Source of the DNA: Nonomuraea antri
Lineage (GTDB): Bacteria > Actinomycetota > Actinomycetes > Streptosporangiales > Streptosporangiaceae
Direction of reading: 5' to 3'
NCBI RefSeq assembly: GCF_013283785.1
Contig: NZ_JABCPZ010000095.1
Location: forward strand, 1 to 37,299
Length of the DNA stretch: 37,299 nucleotides
Position 1 is the stretch's first letter, and each line of letters starts with the position of its first letter. The position numbers were made by a program, and so were the translations under genes. The notes under the pieces were generated by a model. That model saw only the letters and a list, made by a program, of their open reading frames with translations, was not told the DNA's origin and ran no database searches. Below, in pieces: positions 7,208-13,818 of the stretch.

Positions 7208-7690
7208 ATGGACATCTACACTCCGATCGACAGCCCGCTGGGCGAGATCCTGCTGGTCGGCGACGGTACGACACTGGCCCGCGTGACGTTCGGCGCCGCG
7301 GCGGCCGGGTGGCGGCTCGACCGGTCCGCGTACGCCGAAGCCAGGCGGCAGCTCGCCGAATACTTCGCGGGCGAGCGCACCACGTTCGACCTCGACCTGG
7401 TCTCGCGTGGCAGCGAGTTCCAGGAGCGGGTGTGGGCGGCCGTGGCGGCGCTGCCGTACGGGACGACCACGACGTACGGCGAGCTCACCGCGCGGATCGG
7501 CGCGCCGCGCGACCGCATCCGCGCGGTCGGCGCCGCCATCGGTGCGAACCCGCTGCTCATCGTGCGGCCCTGCCACCGTGTCATCGGCGCGGACGGCTCG
7601 CTGACCGGCTACGCGGGCGGCCTGGAGCGCAAGCACGAACTGCTCACCCTGGAAGGCGCACTGCAGCCGCGGCTCTGGAGCGTGTCATGA
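7208..7690 (+). CDS. ogt: Methylated-DNA--[protein]-cysteine S-methyltransferase
   Basis: 160 residues. The C-terminal DNA-binding and active-site domain is complete: F-Q-E-R-V-W-A-A-V-A-A-L-P-Y-G-T-T-T-T-Y-G-E-L, the arginine-finger region R-A-V-G-A-A-I-G-A-N-P and the acceptor motif P-C-H-R-V with Cys122. The protein transfers alkyl groups from O6-alkylguanine (and O4-alkylthymine) in DNA onto this cysteine and is used once. The N-terminal domain is short (Y-T-P-I-D-S-P-L-G-E-I-L-L start), and there is no Ada-type zinc domain. ATG 7208 is chosen because the family begins at this point; a clear ribosome site is lacking, and a 7-bp inverted repeat (7171-7177 with 7189-7195) lies just upstream. 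The stop overlaps the next start (ATGA), so it heads a coupled repair operon. Confidence 0.93.
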   Translation: MDIYTPIDSPLGEILLVGDGTTLARVTFGAAAAGWRLDRSAYAEARRQLAEYFAGERTTFDLDLVSRGSEFQERVWAAVAALPYGTTTTYGELTARIGAPRDRIRAVGAAIGANPLLIVRPCHRVIGADGSLTGYAGGLERKHELLTLEGALQPRLWSVS

Positions 7691-8400
7691 CCATCACCGA
7701 CCCGGAGCGGGTCGCCGGCGCCGACTGGCCGCGGCTGACCGGCGAGCTCGACGCCCACGGCTGCGCGCTGACCCCGCGCCTGCTCGGCCCCGCCGAGTGC
7801 ACCGAGATCTCCGCCCTGTACGACGACGTGACCAGGTTCCGCTCGACCGTCGACATGGCGCGTCACCGGTTCGGGTCCGGGCAGTACCGGTACTTCGGCC
7901 ACCCGTTCCCCGAGCAGGTCGGACGGCTGCGCGCGGCCTTCTACCCGCACCTGCTGCCGATCGCCCGCGACTGGGCGGCCCGGCTGGGCCGGCCCGCGCC
8001 CTGGCCGGACGACTTCGACGAGTGGCTGGACCTGTGTCACCGGGCCGGGCAGACCAGGCCGACGCCCATCCTGCTGCGTTACCGCCAGGACGACTGGAAC
8101 GCGCTGCACCGGGACCTGTACGGCGATCTGGTGTTCCCGCTGCAGGTCGTGATCGGGCTCGACCGGCCGGGCGACGACTACACGGGAGGCGAGTTCCTGC
8201 TGGTCGAGCAGCGGCCGAGGGCGCAGTCCCGGGGGACGGTGACCCTGCTGCCGCAGGGGCACGGGCTGATCTTCACCACCCGCGACCGTCCGGTGCGTTC
8301 GGCGCGCGGCTGGTCGGCCGCGCCGGTGCGGCACGGGGTCAGCACGGTGCGCTCGGGCCTGCGTCACACGCTCGGGCTGGTGTTCCACGATGCCGCCTGA
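7687..8400 (+). CDS. 2OG-Fe(II) oxygenase in the alkylation repair operon
   Basis: 237 residues, starting at the ATG that overlaps the methyltransferase stop codon (ATGA). It has the jelly-roll iron ligands: H141-R-D143 in W-N-A-L-H-R-D-L-Y-G-D, a distal histidine, His216, in P-V-R-H-G-V-S, and the 2-oxoglutarate-binding Arg226 in S-G-L-R-H-T-L-G-L-V-F-H-D. F-P-L-Q-V-V-I-G-L-D-R and G-G-E-F-L-L-V-E are the usual strand motifs of prolyl-hydroxylase-like members. It is clearly distinct from the AlkB two genes downstream, so the operon contains two different oxygenases. Proteins of this type are found beside ada/alkB genes in actinobacteria and are suspected of DNA repair or nucleic acid modification, but the substrate is not established to my knowledge. 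Confidence 0.85.
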   Translation: MTITDPERVAGADWPRLTGELDAHGCALTPRLLGPAECTEISALYDDVTRFRSTVDMARHRFGSGQYRYFGHPFPEQVGRLRAAFYPHLLPIARDWAARLGRPAPWPDDFDEWLDLCHRAGQTRPTPILLRYRQDDWNALHRDLYGDLVFPLQVVIGLDRPGDDYTGGEFLLVEQRPRAQSRGTVTLLPQGHGLIFTTRDRPVRSARGWSAAPVRHGVSTVRSGLRHTLGLVFHDAA

Positions 8401-8842
8401 GCACGCCTGGGCGGCCGAGCTCGACGGGATGCTGCGGCTGCTGCGTGAGGCGCGGCCCCGGGTGGAGTCCGTGGTGGTCGGGCACGGCAGGGACGCGGAG
8501 GGCCTGGCCCGGGCGTTCACCGACGCCTGGGACGGACCGGTGCTCGCGGTGGTCGACTGGCCCGAGCGGGCGGCGTCGTGGCTGCGTCAGGCCAGGCGGT
8601 TCGCGGCGGGCCCGCCGGACGCCTGGGTGGTCGCGGGCGCGCCGCCGGGCTGGGCCGGGATGAGCGAACGGCTGCGCCGCAGCACTGGCTGGGACCCGGA
8701 ACGCACCTTCGGCTTCGCCGACACCGCCGGCGCGGTCGCCCTGGCCGCGCCTGGGACACTGGAGGGCATGCGCGGGATCGACGGGAACGGCGACGGCTGG
8801 CGGCTCGGCAGGAATCTCGTCCACCGCGAGGTGAGCCGGTGA
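8390..8842 (+). CDS. Unknown 150-residue protein between two 2OG-Fe(II) oxygenases
   Basis: 150 residues from ATG 8390, overlapping the preceding gene by 11 bp and the next by 4 bp, so it is translationally coupled within the repair operon and likely real. An N-terminal helix (W-A-A-E-L-D-G-M-L-R-L-L-R-E-A) is followed by alternating strands and helices (V-E-S-V-V-V-G-H-G-R-D, V-L-A-V-V-D-W-P-E-R, A-W-V-V-A-G-A-P-P-G-W), a pattern reminiscent of a small Rossmann-like alpha/beta domain. No cysteine or zinc motif and no HTH are present. I do not recognise the family. Its place between two oxygenases and behind the methyltransferase suggests an accessory role in alkylation repair, which is inference from context only. 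Confidence 0.7.
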   Translation: MPPEHAWAAELDGMLRLLREARPRVESVVVGHGRDAEGLARAFTDAWDGPVLAVVDWPERAASWLRQARRFAAGPPDAWVVAGAPPGWAGMSERLRRSTGWDPERTFGFADTAGAVALAAPGTLEGMRGIDGNGDGWRLGRNLVHREVSR

Positions 8843-9477
8843 TCCCGCTGCCGATGCGGGAGATCGCGCCGGGCGCCGTGCACGTGCCCGGCTGGCTCAC
8901 TCTCGACGAGCAGCGCCACCTGGTGACCGCCTGCCGCGCCTGGGCCACCGGCCCGGTGCCGATCAGGCACACCGTCCTGCCGCGTGGCGGCGTCATGTCG
9001 GTGCGCACGGTCTGCCTGGGCTGGCACTGGCAGCCGTACCGGTACACGCGCGTCGCGCACGACGTGAACGGACGCCGGGTGGCCGAGTTCCCCGAGTGGC
9101 TCGGCGACCTGGGCCGGCGCGCGCTCGCCCACGCCTACGGCCGTCCCGCCGACGGCTACCGCCCCGACACCGCTCTGATCAACTTCTACGACGGCCAGGC
9201 CAAGATGGGCATGCACCAGGACAAGGACGAGAAGTCCGACGCCCCGGTCGTGTCGCTCAGCGTCGGCGACACGTGCCTGTTCCGCTTCGGCAACACCGAG
9301 ACGCGCGGCCGGCCGTACCAGGACGTGGAGCTGGCCTCAGGCGACCTGTTCGTGTTCGGCGGCCCGTCGCGCTTCGCCTATCACGGCGTGCCGAAGGTGC
9401 GCCCGGGCACCGGAGATCCGGCCACCGGGCTCGCCTCCGGCCGCCTCAACCTCACGATGCGGGTGACGGGTCTGTGA
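8839..9477 (+). CDS. alkB: AlkB-type 2OG-Fe(II) DNA dealkylase
   Basis: 212 residues from the GTG at 8839, which overlaps the previous stop (GTGA) and has GAGGTGA upstream; an ATG at 8854 has no ribosome site. The hallmark motif N-F-Y-D-G-x-A-K-M-G-M-H126-Q-D128-K-D-E, distal His182 in F-A-Y-H-G-V-P-K-V, and R202/R208 in G-R-L-N-L-T-M-R match Escherichia coli AlkB (iron ligands H-D-H and the two arginines for 2-oxoglutarate). AlkB oxidatively removes methyl groups from 1-methyladenine and 3-methylcytosine in DNA and RNA. The protein is of normal family length. It ends the methyltransferase-oxygenase-unknown-AlkB operon; its 3' end overlaps the convergent HTH gene by 26 bp, with no terminator between them. 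Confidence 0.94.
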   Translation: MIPLPMREIAPGAVHVPGWLTLDEQRHLVTACRAWATGPVPIRHTVLPRGGVMSVRTVCLGWHWQPYRYTRVAHDVNGRRVAEFPEWLGDLGRRALAHAYGRPADGYRPDTALINFYDGQAKMGMHQDKDEKSDAPVVSLSVGDTCLFRFGNTETRGRPYQDVELASGDLFVFGGPSRFAYHGVPKVRPGTGDPATGLASGRLNLTMRVTGL

Positions 9478-10156
9478 GCACGTAGTCGAACTGGTCGTCG
9501 CTGAGCGTGCGCTGCAGGATCCTGACGACCTTGATGCCCTCGTCGTCCGGGCCCTGGACGAAGAACGGCTTGCCGTCGCGCCCGAACGTGATGGCCGACG
9601 GGCCCTGCCACGTGCCGAGTTGCTCGGCCACCGGCCAGAACTCCTCGCGCGGCTCGAAGCCGAGCCCCTTGGCGTACTCGACCGAGCCGAGCACCAGGTG
9701 CTGGGCCAGCTCCAGCGGGACCTCCTGCCAGCCCTGGTACTCGCCGAAGACGAATTCGCGGAACCTGCGCAGCTCACGCTCGTTGAGCACGTCCGGCCCG
9801 ACGGTGTTCTTGACCCCGAGGCAGTAGACGTCGGCCAGGTAGCCGGTGACCTTCACCTTGTCCCAGCCGTGCTTGCGTGCCACGAGCACGCTCACCAGCC
9901 CGCCGGTCTCGGCGTCGGGGGCCTCGTCGGCCCAGCCGCGGGCCGGGTCGACGCCCAGGCCGACGCTCCAGCCGACGTTCATCCAGCAGCCGACCAGCTC
10001 GGACTCGCCCTCATTCGTGCCGCCCTCGGCGGCGACGGCCCGCACCAGCGGCGCGACCACGGAGGGCGCCACCTTGAGCTCGCGGGCGATCTGCTTGGGC
10101 GACAGGCCCTGGGCGCGCAGCTCGCGTACGCGTTCCTTCAATTCCGCTTTGTCCAC
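9452..10156 (-). CDS. HTH-domain protein of unknown function
   Basis: 234 residues from a GTG at 10156. Residues 1-45 are a resolvase/Fis-like helix-turn-helix: L-K-E-R-V-R-E-L-R-A-Q-G-L-S-P-K-Q-I-A-R-E-L-K-V-A-P-S-V-V-style spacing (Q-I-A-R-E-L as first helix, A-P-S-V-V-A-P-L-V-R as recognition helix). The following ~180 residues form an unfamiliar domain with C-W-M-N-V-G-W-S-V-G-L-G-V, A-R-K-H-G-W-D-K-V-K-V-T-G-Y, Y-C-L-G-V-K-N and F-G-R-D-G-K-P-F-F-V-Q-G-P-D-D. Such composite proteins occur across actinobacteria as housekeeping hypotheticals; a DNA-binding role is possible but unproven. It overlaps the end of alkB by 26 bp on the opposite strand. Confidence 0.75.
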   Translation of the reverse strand: MDKAELKERVRELRAQGLSPKQIARELKVAPSVVAPLVRAVAAEGGTNEGESELVGCWMNVGWSVGLGVDPARGWADEAPDAETGGLVSVLVARKHGWDKVKVTGYLADVYCLGVKNTVGPDVLNERELRRFREFVFGEYQGWQEVPLELAQHLVLGSVEYAKGLGFEPREEFWPVAEQLGTWQGPSAITFGRDGKPFFVQGPDDEGIKVVRILQRTLSDDQFDYVLTDPSPAS

Positions 10157-10194
10157 CGGGGCAGCCTAACCTCCCCGGCCGCGTGCGGTGACGG

Positions 10195-10695
10195 TCACCG
10201 GTTCAGGTACCGGCCGATGATCTCCTCCTGGACGCGGACGGCCTCGCGGCAGCGCGCGTCGCCCTCCTCCTTCTCCCTGGTGACCCGCCCGGTGAGCCGG
10301 GAGACGAGGATGGATTCGTAGCAGGCGGAGGCGATCTCCAGCGCCTCGTCCGCGGACATGCCCTCGGCCGCGGCGTCGACCAGGCGCAACGCGGCCATCG
10401 TGAACGGCCCGGCCCCCGGCCTGATCGGCGTGTGCGGCAGCGTGTCGAACCGCTCGTGCCAGTCCTCGACGAAGGACGCAGCCGGCCGGCCGCCCGGCGG
10501 CAGGTCGCGCACCTCCCGCACGGCCGACCTGACCAGCTCGGCCCGGTCGGCCGGGAAGTACTCCGGGAACGGGGGCTCGAACAGCGGCAGCGTGGCCTGC
10601 ACGATGTCCAGGGCGAGCCCGCGCAGCTCGGCCTCGGTCAGCGACTCGAGGTCTTCGGCGTGCCGTTCGATGACGTCGTCCCAGAGCAGCGGCAT
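10195..10695 (-). CDS. Conserved-looking hypothetical protein, all-helical
   Basis: 166 residues from ATG 10695, with GAGGAG seven bases upstream. The sequence is almost entirely helical and acidic: W-D-D-V-I-E-R-H-A-E-D-L-E-S-L, L-A-L-D-I-V-Q-A-T-L-P-L-F, A-D-R-A-E-L-V-R-S-A-V-R-E-V, and a C-terminal helix E-A-V-R-V-Q-E-E-I-I-G-R-Y-L. No catalytic or binding motif, signal peptide or membrane segment is visible, and I do not recognise the family. It is the middle of three minus-strand genes (VOC gene, this gene, HTH gene) with 38-64 bp gaps and could be co-transcribed with the HTH gene. Confidence 0.65.
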   Translation of the reverse strand: MPLLWDDVIERHAEDLESLTEAELRGLALDIVQATLPLFEPPFPEYFPADRAELVRSAVREVRDLPPGGRPAASFVEDWHERFDTLPHTPIRPGAGPFTMAALRLVDAAAEGMSADEALEIASACYESILVSRLTGRVTREKEEGDARCREAVRVQEEIIGRYLNR

Positions 10696-10759
10696 GTCTC
10701 ACTCCTCAGCGCACCCGCGCCCGGTTCTGACCTGCGTCCGGGGGAAATGATATGAGCCG

Positions 10760-11179
10760 CTATGCCGGGTTGACGTACTGCTCGGCATACGCCTCGCCCG
10801 GCTCGATCGGCGTGATGACGTCGATGAGCACCCCGTCGGGGTCGGCGACGATGAAGTGCCGCTGCCCGAACTCCTCGCTACGCAGTTCCAGCTCCGGCTT
10901 CAGCCCCTCCCTGAGCACGAGTCGCTGCCACTCGGCGTCGACGTCGGTCACCTCGAAGTTGAGCAGCAGGCCACGCACCGGGACCCGGTAGGGCTCGGGC
11001 AGCGTCGGGTGGGTGTGGTCGAGCAGCGCCAGCTCATAGGCCGGCGGGCCCGGGCGGCGCAGGCTCACGTACCAGTCGGCCTCGAACGTCACCTCGAAGC
11101 CGAACAGGCGGGTGTAGAAGTCGCGCGACTCGGCCAGGCGGCTGGTGCAGATCACCGGATAGAAGCTGGTCAACGTCAC
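10760..11179 (-). CDS. VOC (glyoxalase/bleomycin resistance fold) family protein
   Basis: 139 residues from a GTG at 11179 with AAAGGAG seven bases upstream, which fixes the start. Two beta-alpha-beta-beta-beta modules are visible: Y-P-V-I-C-T-S-R-L-A-E-S-R-D-F-Y-T-R-L-F-G-F and L-L-L-N-F-E-V-T-D-V-D-A-E-W, ending with the characteristic A-D-P-D-G-V-L-I-D-V-I-T-P. VOC proteins bind a metal at the cleft and act as lyases, dioxygenases, isomerases or drug-binding proteins. Metal ligands cannot be assigned with certainty: only the candidate E94/H-x-type residues around R-S-E-E-F-G-Q-R-H-F are seen. The gene is divergent from a TetR gene, and two operator-like palindromes lie in the shared promoter region, so it is the probable TetR target. 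Confidence 0.88.
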   Translation of the reverse strand: MTLTSFYPVICTSRLAESRDFYTRLFGFEVTFEADWYVSLRRPGPPAYELALLDHTHPTLPEPYRVPVRGLLLNFEVTDVDAEWQRLVLREGLKPELELRSEEFGQRHFIVADPDGVLIDVITPIEPGEAYAEQYVNPA

Positions 11180-11204
11180 CTTTGTACTCCTTTATCGGGT
11201 TTCA

Positions 11205-11252
11205 CATACCGGCGGTATGTTGCACTAACGTAGGAGACGTACCGTCGGTATG
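11205..11252. promoter_or_regulatory. Two TetR operator palindromes between the VOC and TetR genes
   Basis: CATACCG-G-CGGTATG at 11205-11219 is a perfect 15-bp palindrome; a second copy, TACCG-T-CGGTA at 11240-11250 flanked by TG, shares the core TACCGNCGGTA. The centres are 33 bp apart, about three helical turns, and both lie in the 94-bp region between the divergent GTG (11179) and ATG (11274) starts. This is the classical layout of a TetR repressor controlling itself and its neighbour. Confidence 0.85.
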
Positions 11253-11273
11253 TCAACGAGGTGAGGCACCAGC

Positions 11274-11879
11274 ATGACGGAGCCCGGAGTCCGGGGCAGG
11301 CAGCGCGAGCAGACGCTGCGCACGCTCCTCGCCGAGTCCAGGAGCCTGTTCGCGGCCAGGGGGTACGCGGCGGTCGGCCTGGCGGAGATCGTCCGGTCGG
11401 CCGGGGTCACCAAGGGCGCGCTCTACCACCACTTCGACGGCAAGGCCGCGCTGTTCCGCGCGGTGCTCCAGCAGGTGCAGCAGGAGGTCGGCGAGCGCAT
11501 CGCGGCGGCGGCCGACGCGCACGCCGATCCGTGGGAGCAACTGCTCGCCGGGTGCCGGGCGTTCCTGGCGGCGGGCGCCGACCCGGAGGTGCGGCAGATC
11601 ATGCTGATCGACGGGCCCGCGGTGCTGGGCTGGAACGAGTGGCGGGCCATGGACGAGGCCGCCTCGGCCCGCCACCTCACCGACGCGCTCACCACGCTGG
11701 TCGGCGACGGCACGATCGCCGCGCAACCGGTCGAACCGCTGGCCCGCCTGCTGTCGGGGGCGATGAACGAGGCGGTCCTGTGGCTGGCCGCGTCACAGGA
11801 CCCCCGCGACCTGGCCGACAGCACGGCCGCACTGACCCGCCTCCTGGACGGCCTGCGCCGCCCCCCGATCGGTCCTTGA
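11274..11879 (+). CDS. TetR/AcrR family transcriptional regulator
   Basis: 201 residues from ATG 11274 after GAGGTGAGG. The N-terminal HTH is canonical: L-R-T-L-L-A-E-S-R-S-L-F-A-A-R-G-Y-A-A-V-G-L-A-E-I and A-G-V-T-K-G-A-L-Y-H-H-F-D-G-K-A-A-L-F, with the G-A-L-Y-x-H-F signature of the recognition helix. The C-terminal ligand domain contains V-R-Q-I-M-L-I-D-G-P-A-V-L-G-W, seen in many actinobacterial TetR_C proteins. It most likely represses the divergent VOC gene and itself through the palindromes at 11205-11252 until an unknown small ligand is bound. It is convergent with the frameshifted esterase gene, 17 bp away. Confidence 0.93.
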   Translation: MTEPGVRGRQREQTLRTLLAESRSLFAARGYAAVGLAEIVRSAGVTKGALYHHFDGKAALFRAVLQQVQQEVGERIAAAADAHADPWEQLLAGCRAFLAAGADPEVRQIMLIDGPAVLGWNEWRAMDEAASARHLTDALTTLVGDGTIAAQPVEPLARLLSGAMNEAVLWLAASQDPRDLADSTAALTRLLDGLRRPPIGP

Positions 11880-11898
11880 CCGGTTCGTCCGGCCGGTC
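11878..11898. terminator. Small hairpin between TetR and esterase genes
   Basis: GACCGG (11878-11883) and CCGGTC (11893-11898) pair over a 9-base loop. The stem includes the last bases of both converging genes' stop codons. The direct repeat GTCCTTGAC flanks the region (about 11872 and 11900). It is short for a terminator, so confidence is moderate. Confidence 0.4.
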
Positions 11899-12947
11899 AG
11901 TCCTTGACGGGTTCGGCCAGGCGTTCGCAGAGCCAGGCCAGCGCGAGCGGGTAGCGGTACTCGATCGCCGCGTGCCCGGCGGGGAAGAGCTCGAACCGCA
12001 CCCGGTCGTCGGACACCCCCGGCCGCGCGCACCGCGTCGCGGAAGGCCGTCGCGCCGAAGTCCAGGAAGTACTCGTCGCGGTCGCCGGAGTCCACCCAGA
12101 TGGCCCGCATCGACCGCAGCGCCTCGGCGTACAGGGGCTGACCGGCCATGACGACCGGGTCCTTGGCCAGCCATCGGGCCCACACCTCGGGCACCGCCAC
12201 GCCGGTGGCGTCGAACGGCAGGCGCACCGTCCCGTCCTCGTCGGCGGAGTAGGCGGCCGCGTAGGCGTACATCTCCAGGAGTTCGAGGTCGCCGTCCCTG
12301 GTTCCGGCCAGGCGGCCGCGGAAATCGGTCAGGAACTTCTCGTACGAGCCTTCGTACATGTCGCGCAGCCGCCTGGCCAGCGACGGGAAGGCGGGGCGGG
12401 CGCTGACCTCGAACAACGCGTCGCCGGCGTGCGTGGCCAGCGCGCCGAACACGTCCGGCGCCAGCATGGCGGTGACCATCGCGCCGTAGCCGCCGCTGGA
12501 CTTGCCGGTGACGGCGCGGTGGTCGCGGTCGGCGACGGTGCGGTAGCGGGCGTCCACCCAGGGCACGATCTCGTCGCGCAGGTACGAGTGGTAGCGCCCG
12601 GTCGCCGGCGAGTCGAGGAACTGGCTGCCGCCGAGCGAGGTCCAGGCGTCGACGAAGACGACGATCGCGGGCGGCACGTCACCCTGGGCGAACAGGGCGT
12701 CGGCCAGCTCGGGGAACGGCTGGCGGAACGGCGCCCGATTCCACCACATCCCGATATGCCCGGTATACCCCTGAAGAACGTAGATAGTGGGATAAATCCG
12801 CCCGGCCGCCGAATCCTCGTACCCCGGTGGCACGTACACCATCAACGGACGTTCGTGCGGGTCGCCCAGCGGGTTCCCGCGCAGCAGCGTGCTGTCGACG
12901 ACGTGGTGGTCGAGACGACCTGCCAGTTCGGCGGACCAGGGCAACAT
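11897..12947 (-). pseudogene. Alpha/beta-hydrolase-fold esterase, single-base frameshift near the 3' end
   Basis: ATG 12947 follows AGAAGGAG. The protein resembles the esterase D/feruloyl esterase group: V-Y-V-P-P-G-Y, Y-V-L-Q-G-Y-T-G, nucleophile Ser150 in G-K-S-S-G-G-Y-G-A-M, and the acid region W-V-D-S-G-D-R-D-E-Y-F. After A-F-R-D-A-V-R-A-A-G the original frame reads nonsense (Arg/Pro-rich) for 90 residues and runs over the TetR gene. Shifting by one base at the run of five C at 12016-12020 (G on the coding strand) restores V-S-D-D-R-V-R-F-E-L-F-P-A-G-H-A-A-I-E-Y, which contains the expected catalytic His, then Y-P-L-A-L-A-W-L-C-E-R-L and a stop at 11897. The repaired protein would have 349 residues. 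The extra base is either a homopolymer sequencing error or a recent mutation that removes the catalytic histidine. Confidence 0.8.
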
Positions 12948-13002
12948 GCGCTCTCCTTCTGGGGGGATGGACCTCGGATGGCTCGCGTGCGACGCTCAGC
13001 CG

Positions 13003-13782
13003 ATGCCGGACTATTACCGCGATTTGGCCAGCGACTATCACTGGCTGTTCCCCGATCCGATCGTGAAATATCCGGGCATCCTCGGCGGCACCTCACCCGG
13101 CAGCGCCGACCTCGTCGAAGCCGTGGCCCGTGAGGTGAAGCCGGGCGCGGCCGTCCTGGACTGCGCGTGCGGCATCGGCACCGACGCGATGGCGCTCGCC
13201 CACCGCGGCTTCCGCGTCACCGCGTCGGACGGCAGCCCGGAGATGGTCGCCGAGGCCGCGCGGCGGCTGCGCACGCACGCGCCGGACGTGGAGTTCGTCA
13301 GGTGCCTGTGGCAGGACCTGCCCGCCACCCTGACCAGGGAGTACGAGCTGGTGCTCTGCCTGGGCAACTCGCTGGGCCACGCAGGCTCACACGAGGCCAT
13401 GGTGCGCGCGCTGCGCGGCATGCGCGGCGTGCTGTCGCCCACGGGCACGCTGGTCGTCGACTCGCGCAACTGGGAGCTGCTCTACCGCGAGCGCCCGCGC
13501 GTCGTGGTCGCCGACGAGGTCAGGCGGCGCGACGGCATCCGCTCGTGGTGCGTCTACGTCTGGACGATCCCCGCCGCCTTCCCCGAGCCGTGCCAGGCCG
13601 AGGTGCTGTTTCTGCTGGAGCACCCGGACGGCGCCGTGACGCACCGCCGCCACCCGATCGACTTCCAGCCGTTCACCCCGGCCCAGCTCGAAGCCCGGCT
13701 GGAGGAGGCCGGGTTCACGGTCACCGGCGGCTCGTACCACCCGCAGCGGCCGCGATACGCGCTGGTCGCCAGGCCCAACTGA
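13003..13782 (+). CDS. Class I SAM-dependent methyltransferase
   Basis: 259 residues from ATG 13003, chosen because the family typically begins M-x-D-Y-Y-x-x-L-A; an in-frame ATG at 12967 has only a G-run directly touching it. The SAM-binding motif I is V-L-D-C-A-C-G-I-G-T-D-A, followed by motif post I V-T-A-S-D-G-S-P-E-M and motif II-like E-L-V-L-C-L-G-N-S-L-G-H, then L-S-P-T-G-T-L-V-V-D-S-R-N-W. The N-S-L-G-H and D-x-R-N-W/Y elements recall glycine/sarcosine N-methyltransferases, but the acceptor cannot be named from sequence alone. It is divergent from the esterase gene and 36 bp upstream of the MFS transporter gene, with which it may be co-transcribed. Confidence 0.88.
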   Translation: MPDYYRDLASDYHWLFPDPIVKYPGILGGTSPGSADLVEAVAREVKPGAAVLDCACGIGTDAMALAHRGFRVTASDGSPEMVAEAARRLRTHAPDVEFVRCLWQDLPATLTREYELVLCLGNSLGHAGSHEAMVRALRGMRGVLSPTGTLVVDSRNWELLYRERPRVVVADEVRRRDGIRSWCVYVWTIPAAFPEPCQAEVLFLLEHPDGAVTHRRHPIDFQPFTPAQLEARLEEAGFTVTGGSYHPQRPRYALVARPN

Positions 13783-13818
13783 AAAGAAGCTTTCCTTATT
13801 ACGGCATGATGGCCACCC

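Noticed and set aside
11793..11896. C-terminal extension of the esterase over the TetR gene
   Set aside because: The extension is a frameshift product without coding character; the restored frame stops at 11897.
12889..13002. Longer start for the methyltransferase
   Set aside because: It would overlap the divergent esterase gene start and its ribosome site; ATG 13003 matches the family's beginning.
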